A model generated the notes under the pieces. The model did not search any database, was not told the origin of the DNA, and saw only the letters and a list, made by a program, of their open reading frames with translations. DNA of 64,000 nucleotides. It comes from an uncultured Muribaculaceae bacterium (GTDB lineage Bacteria > Bacteroidota > Bacteroidia > Bacteroidales > Muribaculaceae). Location: contig CAJURN010000017.1 of assembly GCA_910589055.1 (NCBI GenBank), positions 4,297-68,296 of the forward strand. The letters run 5' to 3'. Both the position numbers and the translations under genes were made by a program. Within the stretch, counting starts at the first letter, position 1, and each line of letters begins with the position of its first letter. Positions 40,732 to 49,784 of the stretch are shown here, piece by piece.

Positions 40732-42165
40732 TCATTGGTTTACAATCCACTCACCGTTTTTTCGTCCTCCGAGTCGTTCTATCTTTTTGTTTTCCTTCAA
40801 TAGACGTAGGTGTTTGTAAAGATAAGTCTGTGATATTTTAAGTTTTTCAATCATTTGAGGATAGGTAATGTGCGGATTTTCAATTAGCAACTCAATTATT
40901 CGCTCGTCAATACTCTTTCCTTCACTCTTTCCTTCACTCTTTCCTTCACTCTTTCCTTCACTCTTTGAATTCGAATATATATATTCAATTACAAGGAAGG
41001 CAGTTCCAAGATGGAGTTTGAAATCAGCATCACCATTGCCGTTATTCTTTAATTCATCCTGTACAGACTGCACACCTCTACTATAACGATTGACAAAACC
41101 AAGAACCTTCATACCTTCAGCAACCACAGGATTCCGATAGTCATTGACATAAGGGAAGTTTTCAGGGGTTGCTTTGCCATATAATCCACCCGGATTCATT
41201 ATTTCAATACGGTCGTCGTATTGATAAAATTGCACGGGTCCGTTTCCTTCATAGTCTCGATGACAGATAGCGTTCATGAGAAGTTCCCGGGTTGCCCAAT
41301 GCGGATAATCAACCCTCAATTCTTCCCTAAGTGCGGAAACAGGTACAGGACGACGATTGGTTATAGACGCATCGACGAATGTATCGAGTTGTGATAATAT
41401 CTTAACCAGATTGCCGGAGAATTTATATTCGTTTCTTATTTTGGCGGAACGTGTTATGCCTTCAAATTTAACATATTGGACGTATGCGCCCGGTAAGAAT
41501 CGTTCAGGATTGGTTCCAAATAATACTATTCCGGCATAGGTGGGACAATTGTATTTGACATTGAAGAAGCCTAATGCTTGCATCTGCTGCTCAGTGCTGC
41601 GGCCATCGGTTTTCAATAAATCTTCAGGAAAAGCCTTGGACAAATAAATCTGTTTAAAAGCAGAAACATCAATATCATCAATAGAGGCATCGAGACATGG
41701 TAAAGCATCAAATGTGAGCATACGGCTTGCGCGCTTCTCAAGCAGACGCTTTTCGTCAGATTCGCTTGCTATACATTTGCGAGGACCATTTCGAATCCAT
41801 ATTCTACCTTCATATCGTACCGGAGTGAAAGGGCAAGGCTGTACGGTTACGACTGCGACGTCGCCATCTGTAAGTTTGACTTTCTCAACAGTCATGCTCA
41901 CCTGAGGTTGCAATTTCCCATCCGTTTTAATTCCACCGAGATTCTGCAACAATTGATCGGTAATCTTAACAGACCCGTTAATTCTACCGGTCTTATCATC
42001 TGCTCCTATGATAAGAAATCCGGGTAGATTATGGTTTGGCAGATCGTTGGCAAACGCACATATTGCCTGCCCGAATTTATCGGTATTGGTAGTGGAAATT
42101 GTCCGCTCTATGCGGTCGCTCTCCAAATCGGATAATAATTCGGAAATGTCTTGTGGGTTCAACAT
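40732..42165 (-). CDS. AlbA_2/RecG-like ATP-binding transcriptional regulator
   Basis: 477 residues. An N-terminal AlbA_2 (Schlafen-like) domain spans about 1-140 (FGQAICAFANDLPNHNLPGF, IIGADDKTGRINGS). The central ATP-binding HATPase_c_4-type domain includes TRELLMNAICHRDYEGNGPV and RIEIMNPGGLYG. Then comes a four-residue tandem repeat S-E-G-K in about four copies (near residues 402-418), and a C-terminal winged helix (HITYPQMIEKLKISQTYLYK). Such proteins are usually annotated as putative helicases or regulators; the role is unsettled. The gene is AT-richer than neighbours and monocistronic. Confidence 0.8.
   Translation of the reverse strand: MLNPQDISELLSDLESDRIERTISTTNTDKFGQAICAFANDLPNHNLPGFLIIGADDKTGRINGSVKITDQLLQNLGGIKTDGKLQPQVSMTVEKVKLTDGDVAVVTVQPCPFTPVRYEGRIWIRNGPRKCIASESDEKRLLEKRASRMLTFDALPCLDASIDDIDVSAFKQIYLSKAFPEDLLKTDGRSTEQQMQALGFFNVKYNCPTYAGIVLFGTNPERFLPGAYVQYVKFEGITRSAKIRNEYKFSGNLVKILSQLDTFVDASITNRRPVPVSALREELRVDYPHWATRELLMNAICHRDYEGNGPVQFYQYDDRIEIMNPGGLYGKATPENFPYVNDYRNPVVAEGMKVLGFVNRYSRGVQSVQDELKNNGNGDADFKLHLGTAFLVIEYIYSNSKSEGKSEGKSEGKSEGKSIDERIIELLIENPHITYPQMIEKLKISQTYLYKHLRLLKENKKIERLGGRKNGEWIVNQ
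40912..40966. repeat. 12-bp coding tandem repeat, about 4.5 copies
   Basis: TTCCTTCACTCT repeats in tandem and encodes S-E-G-K units in the regulator gene. Unit length is a multiple of three, so copy-number change alters linker length but not the frame. Confidence 0.9.
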
Positions 42166-42215
42166 TTTATAAGAAGGTTGCAGATGGGATGTTATGAAGA
42201 TGGATAGTTATTCTG

Positions 42216-42246
42216 CAAAGATAGTAATCTTTATCTAATGTTCAAA
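42216..42246 (-). promoter_or_regulatory. Promoter of the AlbA_2 regulator gene
   Basis: On the minus strand TTTG (42243-42246), a 19-bp spacer and TATCTTTG (42216-42223), a full consensus match. Confidence 0.75.
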
Positions 42247-42253
42247 TAAATGG

Positions 42254-44125
42254 TTAACTGATGATAATGGAGTCGGTGGGGTAGTGGATGGAGCGGTCGC
42301 GGAGGCGGGGAGCGAGGCCGCACAGGAGGGAGAGGATGCCTACACGGCCAAGAAACATGGCTGTGCAGAGAACGATTTTCGAGGCTGATGAAAGCTGGGG
42401 CGTGGCACCGAGCGACGAACCTACGGTGAAAAGCGCCGACACACATTCAAAGACTATCTCGCGTGTTCCGAGACGCGGCTCAAGCAGCATCTCAACCACG
42501 CAATAGAGTGTGAGCGAGAGTATCGACAGCAAGACCACGGCATTGGCACGTCTTACCGATGCCACCGACAGATTCCGGCGGAATGTGGTTATGCCTTTCT
42601 GGCCGGTGACAATGGCCCGCAGGTTGAGGAGTATGGCCGCGAAAGTGTTTACCTTGATACCTCCGGCAAGCGACTGCGATGCACCTCCAATCCACATCAG
42701 AAACATTACCACGACGAGCGTGACGTTGAGAAACGATGCCGGATTGACCGATGCGAATCCTGCGCTTCGGGGTGTGAGAGAGTTGAATACCGACTGGATT
42801 ATCTGTGTGCGCAAAGGCATGCCTGCAAGGGTGTTGTGCCGTTCCAGGAAGAAAAATGCCACTGCTCCACCAATGAAAAGTGCGGTAGTGGTGACGAGCA
42901 CAAGTTTCGTGTTCAAGTCGATGATATGTACCGGGTTACGGCGCAGCTTGCGGTGGAATATGCGGTCGCCGAAACGCCGGATATACACCGATGCCACTTC
43001 CTTGAAGTTGACGAGATTGGGAAAGCCTATGCCTCCGGCGAAGATCAGCAGTGACGTAGCGAGATATATATGCTGGTTGCCCGACATCAGTGTGGAATTT
43101 GACATCCCGCCGGGGATGGTTGAGAATCCGGCATTGCAGAACGACGACAAGGCATGGAAAGCCGCAAGCGCGAATTTTTCGCCTGTGGTCGGGGCTAAGG
43201 AATCGGGAATTGTGAAATAAACCAGCAGCGTACCGAGTCCTTCCACTGCGAGGGTGAAGCCGAGGATATACATCATCACAGGCAGGAGCGCGCCGAGGCT
43301 TTTCGAGTAGATATAGTCGCGGATGAGAAGCTCGTTGTAGATGGAGGTGCGTCCGCTGAAAAAAATCGCGAAGAAGCTCGTGAAAGTAAGCACGCCCAGA
43401 CCGCCTGCCTGCACGAGCACGGCAATTGTCACAAGCCCCATGGGCGAGAAGGTACTCGTGATGTCGACGGGAGTCAGTCCGGTGATGCACACCGCGCTCG
43501 TCGACACAAACAGAGCATCGGCATAGGACACGGGAACGAGGGTGAACCGCGGCAGTATCAGCACGAATGAGCCTGCGATAATCAGGAACAGAAAACTTGC
43601 CGCAAGAATCAGAGCCGGGTTGGTGCGCCGTCCGAGCATGCGCATGATGCCGTAGCAAAGTTCGACCGTGGAGTAGGATCCGAGTACGGCAAACAGAAAT
43701 GCTTTGCTGTACAGAATCTTGTCGAGCACGGGAAGCCACGGCGACTCAGGCCGCGGATACAGGAGCGGAAGCAGCGAAAGAAGCACTCCCGCATCGACTA
43801 TCCAGCGCAGTATGCGGCTGTCGGACACGGTGGCGCGGAAACGCAGAATCAGATTGAACAGCACATTCGTGATGAAAACAATCTGGGTGCCGCGGATAAT
43901 ATGCAGGAGCAGTGCCCGGTCGACAGCGTCGCGCTCGAAGCCGCAATAAATAATCATACACACCACACAGGCGAGCGAACACGCCACAGCCAGCGCTCCG
44001 AGGATGTCGGAGCACCGGCTGATGGCGGAATGAAAGTCGCGTGTGAAGCGGAACAGAGCCGAACGCACTTTCCAGCTTCCCGTGCGCCACTTTCCCGCAA
44101 TTCGTCTGTGCGGATCGGATGGCAT
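42254..44125 (-). CDS. trkH: TrkH/KtrB-type potassium transporter subunit
   Basis: 623 residues. Four pore-loop regions are visible: TSAVCITGLTPVD, HALSSFCNAGFSTIPGG, FNSLTPRSAGFASVNP and VSALFTVGSSLGATP, in the order of the TrkH/KtrB fold; an extra N-terminal membrane region of about 200 residues precedes them. It moves K+ (with Na+ or H+) across the inner membrane. The usual regulatory partner TrkA/KtrA is not adjacent. The ATG overlaps the stop of the C10 protease gene by one base (TAATG), an odd pairing that suggests translational coupling. Confidence 0.88.
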   Translation of the reverse strand: MPSDPHRRIAGKWRTGSWKVRSALFRFTRDFHSAISRCSDILGALAVACSLACVVCMIIYCGFERDAVDRALLLHIIRGTQIVFITNVLFNLILRFRATVSDSRILRWIVDAGVLLSLLPLLYPRPESPWLPVLDKILYSKAFLFAVLGSYSTVELCYGIMRMLGRRTNPALILAASFLFLIIAGSFVLILPRFTLVPVSYADALFVSTSAVCITGLTPVDITSTFSPMGLVTIAVLVQAGGLGVLTFTSFFAIFFSGRTSIYNELLIRDYIYSKSLGALLPVMMYILGFTLAVEGLGTLLVYFTIPDSLAPTTGEKFALAAFHALSSFCNAGFSTIPGGMSNSTLMSGNQHIYLATSLLIFAGGIGFPNLVNFKEVASVYIRRFGDRIFHRKLRRNPVHIIDLNTKLVLVTTTALFIGGAVAFFFLERHNTLAGMPLRTQIIQSVFNSLTPRSAGFASVNPASFLNVTLVVVMFLMWIGGASQSLAGGIKVNTFAAILLNLRAIVTGQKGITTFRRNLSVASVRRANAVVLLSILSLTLYCVVEMLLEPRLGTREIVFECVSALFTVGSSLGATPQLSSASKIVLCTAMFLGRVGILSLLCGLAPRLRDRSIHYPTDSIIIS

Positions 44126-46569
44126 TATTTCTTGATGATACGGAATGTGCCGGGAGCCGAATCACTTTCGGCCTTGACTTTGACGAAATATATTCCGGCA
44201 GGTTGCGCGCTCAGGTCGAGGGAGTTGCAATCGGTAGCGCGGATAACTTCGGCACCGGCTGTATTGAACACTATGATTTCTTTGGCTTGTACGCTTACAT
44301 TCAGTATGTCGGCGGTAGGATTGGGGTACACGCCTACTGTTGGAGTCTCCGCGGCGACGATGCCGGTCTGGCTACTGAGAGTGAAAAGAGCCATGTCTGA
44401 GAGCTGGGTGCTTCCGTTGAATACGGCTGCGCCATAAGTCTTTCCTGCTTCGCCGGTGGGGAAACTTCCCGTGGCCGTCATTGTACCTGATTCCCCGGCT
44501 TGAATGAATAGGGGTTCCGAGCTGAGTGCGTCAACCGACGATACCGAGCCACCACTTGTATCATAGGGGAAGATTGCAACGGTGAGTGTGCCGCCGAAAT
44601 ATCCGGCTGAGCAGTTCACGGTGGCTTCGAAGTTGAGATTATTCTTGTCGACATCGGTTGTCACGCGATCCTTCAGATGCAGGTCGGTGACGCTTATGCT
44701 TGTCGATACCTTGGCGTTGACTGTAACAGTCATGCCCTCGCTGACGGGTTGATATGTCGCGGTGTTGATGAAGTATAGTGTGTATTCACCGGTCTGAGGA
44801 CTGTAACCTGAAACAGGGGTACTCAGAGTGGAAAAATATTCCATGGGCATACTTTCGCCTGCTTGCAGGTCGACCGGATATTCCTCGCCTGTCATCGTGA
44901 GATTGCCGCTGTCATCCACGAAGGCCGCTGCGATGGTGCCGTAAAATTCTTCTTCCGACGAATTTGTCAGGGTGGCGTTAATCATGAACTTGCTTCCGAA
45001 ATAGAAGGGAGTCGAGGCGGTGATACCTGAAACCTCGATTGTCGGGGTGCTTCCGTCGCTGAAATAGCATGTGCCGCCGGAGACGGTCATGGTGACAGAG
45101 CTTATATCGGAAATCTTCACGGGAATGTCCTGCCATGTTTTTGCAGTGGTGAGGAAAGCCGGAGTGAGGGTATATGTGCCATCGGCGATTTGGGATGGAA
45201 GTGTGACTTCATAGCCGGAAAGTCCGTGAAGTGCCGGCATGTCGGAGAAGGAAGTCCCTGCGGCGTATGTCACGGTGCCGTCGGAGGCAGTGATTTTGAT
45301 GCCCGGAGTACCGCTGAGATTACCGATTGAGAAATTGTAGACAGGTCCGCTTATTTCAATTTCAGATCCGGGTGTCGCACTTTGCTGTCTTACGGTGAAA
45401 TTGCCGTCGAACATAAGGTTGGGATACATCTGCGATCCTGTTTTGGGCGTGGACACATTGGCAACGATACTTTGGTTGAAATTATATCCTGAAGTTGATC
45501 CTCCGATGCCTTGGCTTTCCGGGTTGAGGGCTGTCAGAAGAAAATAGCCGTCGCTCATTCCTCCCCAGCCCCAGTTGATATGGAAATAACCGTCGGTGCT
45601 GTATCCGTCGCACACGAATGAATGTCCGCCCGAGTTGCTTTGTCCGGAGTACTGTACGGGGCCGTATTCAACGAGCTGATTGTAGACAATATCTTCCCAG
45701 TCCTGCAGCCCGTAGTAGTCGCGTGCCATATAGCGGATGCCCTTGTCGTAGTTGAAATAATTCACCATCGCGGCCGGAACGACCACGGCGGCCGCCCCGC
45801 TTTCGGAGGGTGTGTAGTCCATGCTCACGGAAATACCTGCGGCATACATGAGCGTGGCTACCGCTTTTTCCTGAGCGGCGGTGGCATCGCTGCCGTAGGT
45901 GTTTAGCATGTTGGCCCAGTCAAATTCCACGGTAGAGAAGTCGAGCGAGAGTGTTCCGGAATTCCATGAGTAGGAATTGCTTCCGGTGCCTTTTGCGGGC
46001 CAGCTGTGATAGCGCATCACCTGCGAAAGAGCCGTGGCAACGCAACCGGTGACACAGCGCTTGCCGTTTTCGGTGGGGCAGAGATTATTGTAGGGTGCAT
46101 CCTGATTCCATTTTGTGCTTGTCAGGGGCGTTATGGGATTGCGGGATGGGCGTTCAGTCGCTTTGTACTGACCGGCTCCGTTGGCGGCGGCGAAACTGAT
46201 TTCACGGGCGTATTCCTCAATCCAGTATTTCAAAGCCGGAGCCATATCGGCGGAATCGAAACCGCCGGCGTCGGAATATCCGAGTACTGCCGGGGCGCAA
46301 TCGTCGGCGCTCACAACCAGGAAGCCCTGAGCAGTCCGGGAGGTGAATACGTACACAGCCGATTCGTCTCCGGAGGCAGGCGATACCGATAATGCCAGTG
46401 TCATGTCGGATTTTCCGGCAATGCGGAGCCGTGAGCTTCCGGAAGATACTCTTGCGAGTGCATCTTCGGGAGTGAGATGGGCGGCAAATACGTAGGAACT
46501 GCCAACAAAGGATGCTGCGGTGAGCATTGTGGCCGCAGACAGGCGCAGGAAGAAGTGCGGTGTTTTCAT
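44125..46569 (-). CDS. C10 (streptopain-like) cysteine protease with C-terminal sorting domain
   Basis: 814 residues. Signal peptide (about 1-29), a SpiA/inhibitor-type propeptide (about 30-140), then the catalytic domain with CVTGCVATALSQVM (nucleophile Cys176), GGHSFVCDGYSTDGYFHINW (catalytic His and the W-G-W-G-G segment). The remaining 430 residues are beta-sandwich modules, and the last 80 (GVYPNPTADILNVSVQAKEI, SAQPAGIYFVKVKAES) form a type IX secretion sorting domain. Secreted C10 proteases degrade host or dietary proteins in related organisms. It is followed by trkH with an overlapping stop/start. Confidence 0.88.
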   Translation of the reverse strand: MKTPHFFLRLSAATMLTAASFVGSSYVFAAHLTPEDALARVSSGSSRLRIAGKSDMTLALSVSPASGDESAVYVFTSRTAQGFLVVSADDCAPAVLGYSDAGGFDSADMAPALKYWIEEYAREISFAAANGAGQYKATERPSRNPITPLTSTKWNQDAPYNNLCPTENGKRCVTGCVATALSQVMRYHSWPAKGTGSNSYSWNSGTLSLDFSTVEFDWANMLNTYGSDATAAQEKAVATLMYAAGISVSMDYTPSESGAAAVVVPAAMVNYFNYDKGIRYMARDYYGLQDWEDIVYNQLVEYGPVQYSGQSNSGGHSFVCDGYSTDGYFHINWGWGGMSDGYFLLTALNPESQGIGGSTSGYNFNQSIVANVSTPKTGSQMYPNLMFDGNFTVRQQSATPGSEIEISGPVYNFSIGNLSGTPGIKITASDGTVTYAAGTSFSDMPALHGLSGYEVTLPSQIADGTYTLTPAFLTTAKTWQDIPVKISDISSVTMTVSGGTCYFSDGSTPTIEVSGITASTPFYFGSKFMINATLTNSSEEEFYGTIAAAFVDDSGNLTMTGEEYPVDLQAGESMPMEYFSTLSTPVSGYSPQTGEYTLYFINTATYQPVSEGMTVTVNAKVSTSISVTDLHLKDRVTTDVDKNNLNFEATVNCSAGYFGGTLTVAIFPYDTSGGSVSSVDALSSEPLFIQAGESGTMTATGSFPTGEAGKTYGAAVFNGSTQLSDMALFTLSSQTGIVAAETPTVGVYPNPTADILNVSVQAKEIIVFNTAGAEVIRATDCNSLDLSAQPAGIYFVKVKAESDSAPGTFRIIKK

Positions 46570-46621
46570 TTAAAGGATGGTTGGTGATGAGTAAGTAGTA
46601 AGTAAACGTATAATCAAAACG

Positions 46622-46658
46622 CGCCGCAACCTGTTGCGGTTCGCGCCACTCCGGTGGC
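46622..46658. repeat. Two adjacent hairpins in the gap before the C10 protease gene
   Basis: CCGCAACCTGTTGCGG and GCCACTCCGGTGGC lie four to six bases apart, followed on the plus strand by TGCGTATTTTTT. They could be a second REP-like family, a leader structure of the protease mRNA, or a plus-strand terminator without an evident gene. Confidence 0.5.
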
Positions 46659-46738
46659 TGCGTATTTTTTAACATTTACCTGTGAACCAACATTATTCCT
46701 CATGCGTAAATATTTTTATAATCATAAACCCTACGACT

Positions 46739-47062
46739 ATGAAACGTAAAACAGCATTACTGTCTGTGGCGTTGCTGTCAGCCGCGACAGTCGCGTCGGC
46801 TCAGACCGGCTTTCAGGCCTGGATGACTACCGAAGGAGCGGGAGTTGTTGTCAGCGGCGGAGTGCCGGGAAATTATTATCCGGTTTACGGCCCTGCTTAC
46901 GGTGTTCCATACGGACCATCGCATCACTATCATGGCAAAAAGGCCAAAAAGCAATATAAGAAGGTCAAAAAAGCTCAGAAGAAGTATCTAAAAGCCCGTG
47001 AGAAGTACTTCAAGGAAATGCGCAAGGCTTCGCGCCATCGCCATCATCACCACGATGATTGA
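46739..47062 (+). CDS. Small secreted Lys/His-rich protein
   Basis: 107 residues from ATG 46739 (MKRKTALLSVALLSAATVAS signal peptide). The mature part has a Gly/Tyr/Pro segment (GNYYPVYGPAYGVPYGPSHH), then a strongly basic helix (KKAKKQYKKVKKAQKKYLKA) and a His-rich end (RHRHHHHDD). The His cluster may bind metal. A longer reading from 46682 starts with GTG and lacks a proper signal. Family not recognised. It has its own terminator. Confidence 0.72.
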   Translation: MKRKTALLSVALLSAATVASAQTGFQAWMTTEGAGVVVSGGVPGNYYPVYGPAYGVPYGPSHHYHGKKAKKQYKKVKKAQKKYLKAREKYFKEMRKASRHRHHHHDD

Positions 47063-47069
47063 CGAGAAT

Positions 47070-47122
47070 CCATATAAAAACAGTGGCTGCACCGATTTCG
47101 ATGCAGCCACTGCTTTTATATG
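47070..47122. terminator. Bidirectional terminator between the His-rich and DUF3298 genes
   Basis: CCATATAAAA...CAGTGGCTGCA pairs with TGCAGCCACTG...TTTTATATGG, a stem of about 20 bp with one mismatch. Confidence 0.85.
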
Positions 47123-47133
47123 GATTTGGAAAG

Positions 47134-47973
47134 TTATTGGAAATTGAAGAGTGTTTTTCCGTAGTCGGTCATGAGTTCGGAGACGGTGTAGGCCGGAACG
47201 GATATTGCGATTGTGCCTTGGGCGTAGGAGGCGATTTCGTAAGGCTGATACACGAACACGAGGTTGTTGTCGGGGCTGATGTAGAAATTGTTTCCTGAGG
47301 GCAGGGCGGTGAGCTCGGTCGGGCCGATTGCCGATTCGAGCGCAGTGGCGCGTTCTTTCAATGTGGCAGGCAGTTTTTCGAGCCCTTCGGCGGAGAGGAT
47401 GTCGGATAGGCTTACGACATTGCCATTGTCGAAGTCGAAAACAATGTAGCGGGTGGTGGACATTCCGTGTGCCGCGCCCGGAGCATATATGTAGTTCAGG
47501 ACTCCGTAGGAGAGAATTTCGGAAGTCACGTTCTGCACGAATCCATTCACGATGGTCTCGCCTGCAGCCATGTCGGAGGCGGTATCGTCGGTTGTGGCCT
47601 CAGGGGTGTAGCCGATTTCAGAAGCAGTTTTGCGGAAATAGTTTTTGGCAATGGTCGCCTCGTCGGAGCCGATGCTGTCGAAGGCTGTTTTCATGATTGC
47701 ATTACGCAGTACATCGAAGCCTTCGCCCGGGACGGATGTTGGCATGAGCATGGTGGCCTTGGCTGTGTAAGGCACATCCTTGTCGCGCTGATAATCCTGT
47801 GCGGAGTTTTTGAGCGTGTATGAGGCCTTGTATGTTTCGGTTTTGAAGTCGAGTGAGCCGCTTCGGGCTATTTCGGACTGTGTGGAGGTCTGATTGGCAC
47901 ACGAAGCGAGCATAGCCGGAACTGACGCTGCGGCGATTGCCGCCATGGCGAGGGTGAATGTTTTCTTGCGCAT
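47134..47973 (-). CDS. Lipoprotein with DUF3298/RsiV-type domain
   Basis: 279 residues. The signal ends VPAMLASC (lipobox). An N-terminal beta-rich part (about 40-150) is followed by the DUF3298-like region: SYGVLNYIYAPGAAHGMSTT, RYIVFDFDNGNVVSLSDILS and NFYISPDNNLVFVYQPYEIA. The R-x-x-F-D pattern and G-A-A-H match the family found in RsiV anti-sigma factors and in many Bacteroidetes lipoproteins; there is no sigma factor nearby. Function unknown. Confidence 0.78.
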   Translation of the reverse strand: MRKKTFTLAMAAIAAASVPAMLASCANQTSTQSEIARSGSLDFKTETYKASYTLKNSAQDYQRDKDVPYTAKATMLMPTSVPGEGFDVLRNAIMKTAFDSIGSDEATIAKNYFRKTASEIGYTPEATTDDTASDMAAGETIVNGFVQNVTSEILSYGVLNYIYAPGAAHGMSTTRYIVFDFDNGNVVSLSDILSAEGLEKLPATLKERATALESAIGPTELTALPSGNNFYISPDNNLVFVYQPYEIASYAQGTIAISVPAYTVSELMTDYGKTLFNFQ

Positions 47974-48064
47974 AATTTCTAAAGTGTATAGTTTGAAGAT
48001 GTTGGAATCGGCATAATATACCTATGGGTATAACACTCCGGTCTGCCGTATGGTTCACAAAAGA

Positions 48065-48090
48065 AAATCCGCCGGGGCTCCGGCGGATTT
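48065..48090 (-). terminator. Terminator after the M23 peptidase gene
   Basis: AAATCCGCCGG and CCGGCGGATTT form a perfect 11-bp stem with loop GGCT, followed on the minus strand by TCTTTTG. Confidence 0.75.
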
Positions 48091-48119
48091 GTATGCTTTG
48101 TTGCGTGTGGTTGCGACGC

Positions 48120-49106
48120 TTATCTTAGCTTGAGGCGTTGTCCGATTTTGAGCTTGGATGAGGTTGTCAGTCCGTTGAGCTTGCAAAGACGCTGCACGGT
48201 TGTGCCGTTGCGTGATGCGATTTTGCTCAGGGAGTCGCCTTTACGCACGCGGTAGCTTGAAGCCGATGCAGTTGCCGAGGAAGATGTGCCGGTGGGAGTA
48301 CGGTACGATTTTGTGGGATGATTCTTCAGATATTCCTTGGCGTATTCGCTGTTGGCTGCAGGCGAGAAGTTGCGGGCGTTCTGATAGGTCTGCTTGCTGA
48401 AGGTGTACACATCGGTGTGTGTGGTCTGATTGGCGAAGTCAAAAATCGCGCAGGGGTTGATGGCATAGCCCATGTAGCGAGTCTCGAAGTGGAGGTGCGG
48501 GCCTGTTGAGCGGCCTGTGTTACCACCGAGGGCAATGGGATCGCCGGCCTTGACATACTGGTCGGGCTTCACGAGGAAGCCTGAGAGGTGTCCGTAGACG
48601 GTTTCGAGGTCATTAGTGTGGCGCAGTACTACGTAGTAGCCGTAGCCGCGGCGCTCGAAGTTGGTTATACGCACTTTGCCGTCGAAGGCAGCGCGGATGG
48701 TGTCTCCGATATTGACTTTGAGGTCCACGCCTTTGTGCATGCGGCGGAAGCGTTTGCGGTAGCCGTAGGGCGAGGTGATGTAGCCGGGATGAGGCATGGA
48801 GAACTTGCTCACGTCGATGTCGGCTGTTTCGGGCACGATTGCGTTGGCATAGCAGTTGACGCGTCCGCTTTCCCATCCTTCGGTGTAGATGTCAAATTCG
48901 GGTTCTTCCTCTTCGCTGAAGAGCGCTTCGAGGTATTTTGTAGTGTTCTCGACTGAGATTCCGGCGTTTCCTTGGTTAGCGAGCAGGTTGTCGTGCTGGC
49001 GGAGGTGACGGTCGGGGAGCTGGAAGTCCTGCGCGGACATGCAAGTGCCGCCGATGACGAGTGCGGCTGCTGCGAGTATGTTACGACTTATACGAGAGAG
49101 ATTCAT
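48120..49106 (-). CDS. M23 family metallopeptidase with LysM domain
   Basis: 328 residues. Signal peptide (about 1-25). The LytM/M23 domain (about 105-220) carries zinc-ligand motifs RMHKGVDLKVNIGD and GPHLHFETRYMG, with YGYRKRFRRMHKG upstream. After a Ser/Thr/Ala-rich linker a LysM domain forms the C-terminus (YRVRKGDSLSKIASRNGTTV, QRLCKLNGLTTSSKLKIGQR). It should cleave or regulate cleavage of peptidoglycan cross-links in the periplasm. It is monocistronic or the distal gene after ndk-type spacing. Confidence 0.9.
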   Translation of the reverse strand: MNLSRISRNILAAAALVIGGTCMSAQDFQLPDRHLRQHDNLLANQGNAGISVENTTKYLEALFSEEEEPEFDIYTEGWESGRVNCYANAIVPETADIDVSKFSMPHPGYITSPYGYRKRFRRMHKGVDLKVNIGDTIRAAFDGKVRITNFERRGYGYYVVLRHTNDLETVYGHLSGFLVKPDQYVKAGDPIALGGNTGRSTGPHLHFETRYMGYAINPCAIFDFANQTTHTDVYTFSKQTYQNARNFSPAANSEYAKEYLKNHPTKSYRTPTGTSSSATASASSYRVRKGDSLSKIASRNGTTVQRLCKLNGLTTSSKLKIGQRLKLR

Positions 49107-49226
49107 TTCTATATTTGCATACGCGCCTGATTGGTGATGACGCGTGGAGAGATATATTAATAAATTTTATGTGGTAATGGGTTCAGGTAGCATAAGCGGG
49201 GGGCGGAGAGGGAGAATGACGAGGCG

Positions 49227-49688
49227 TCATTTCTCGTCCGGAGCGTAGAGCGATGCCATCAGGGGCAGCTCATAGTCGAAGATTTCTTCGGGCTTGAAGA
49301 ATCTTGCGATTTCAACGGCGGCGCTTTCGAGGGAGTCGGAAGCGTGCACGATGTTTTCCTGTCCGCTCATGCCGAAGTCGCCGCGGATAGTTCCGGGGGC
49401 TGCGACGCGGGAGTTGGTGGCGCCTGTCATTGTGCGGACAACGTTGACAGCGTCCTTGCCTTTGAGCACCATCACAATCACCGGAGTGGCTGTCATGGAT
49501 GCCAGAATCCAGGGGAAGAAAGGACGGTCGACGAGGTGGGCGTAGTGTTCGCGGAGAATCTTTTCATCCAGCTGCATCATTTTGATGCCGGAAATGATGA
49601 GGCCTTTGCGCTGGAAGCGTGTGAGGACATCGCCCACAAGACTGCGGCTGATGGTGGAGGGTTTCAGGATTACGAATGTCTGTTCCAT
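49227..49688 (-). CDS. ndk: Nucleoside diphosphate kinase
   Basis: 153 residues. EQTFVILKPSTISRSLVGDV opens the fold, and the active-site His is in QENIVHASDSLESA with the upstream VRTMTGATNSRVAAPGTIRG. It balances nucleoside triphosphate pools by phosphotransfer. A -7 box lies about 90 bases upstream. Confidence 0.97.
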   Translation of the reverse strand: MEQTFVILKPSTISRSLVGDVLTRFQRKGLIISGIKMMQLDEKILREHYAHLVDRPFFPWILASMTATPVIVMVLKGKDAVNVVRTMTGATNSRVAAPGTIRGDFGMSGQENIVHASDSLESAAVEIARFFKPEEIFDYELPLMASLYAPDEK

Positions 49689-49776
49689 GTCTTGATTCAG
49701 GAGATTATAATGGATTCCGGCGCAAATTTCCCGATATGGGGAAAGAACGGAGAGGGAATTCTAATTGATTGACTTT

Positions 49777-49784
49777 CAAAGTTA
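49777..49784 (-). promoter_or_regulatory. -7 box for ndk
   Basis: TAACTTTG on the minus strand, 89 bases before the start codon. Confidence 0.5.

Noticed and set aside
40912..40966. Short direct repeats considered as a CRISPR array
   Set aside because: The units are contiguous 12-mers within a coding frame, with no spacers and no cas genes nearby.
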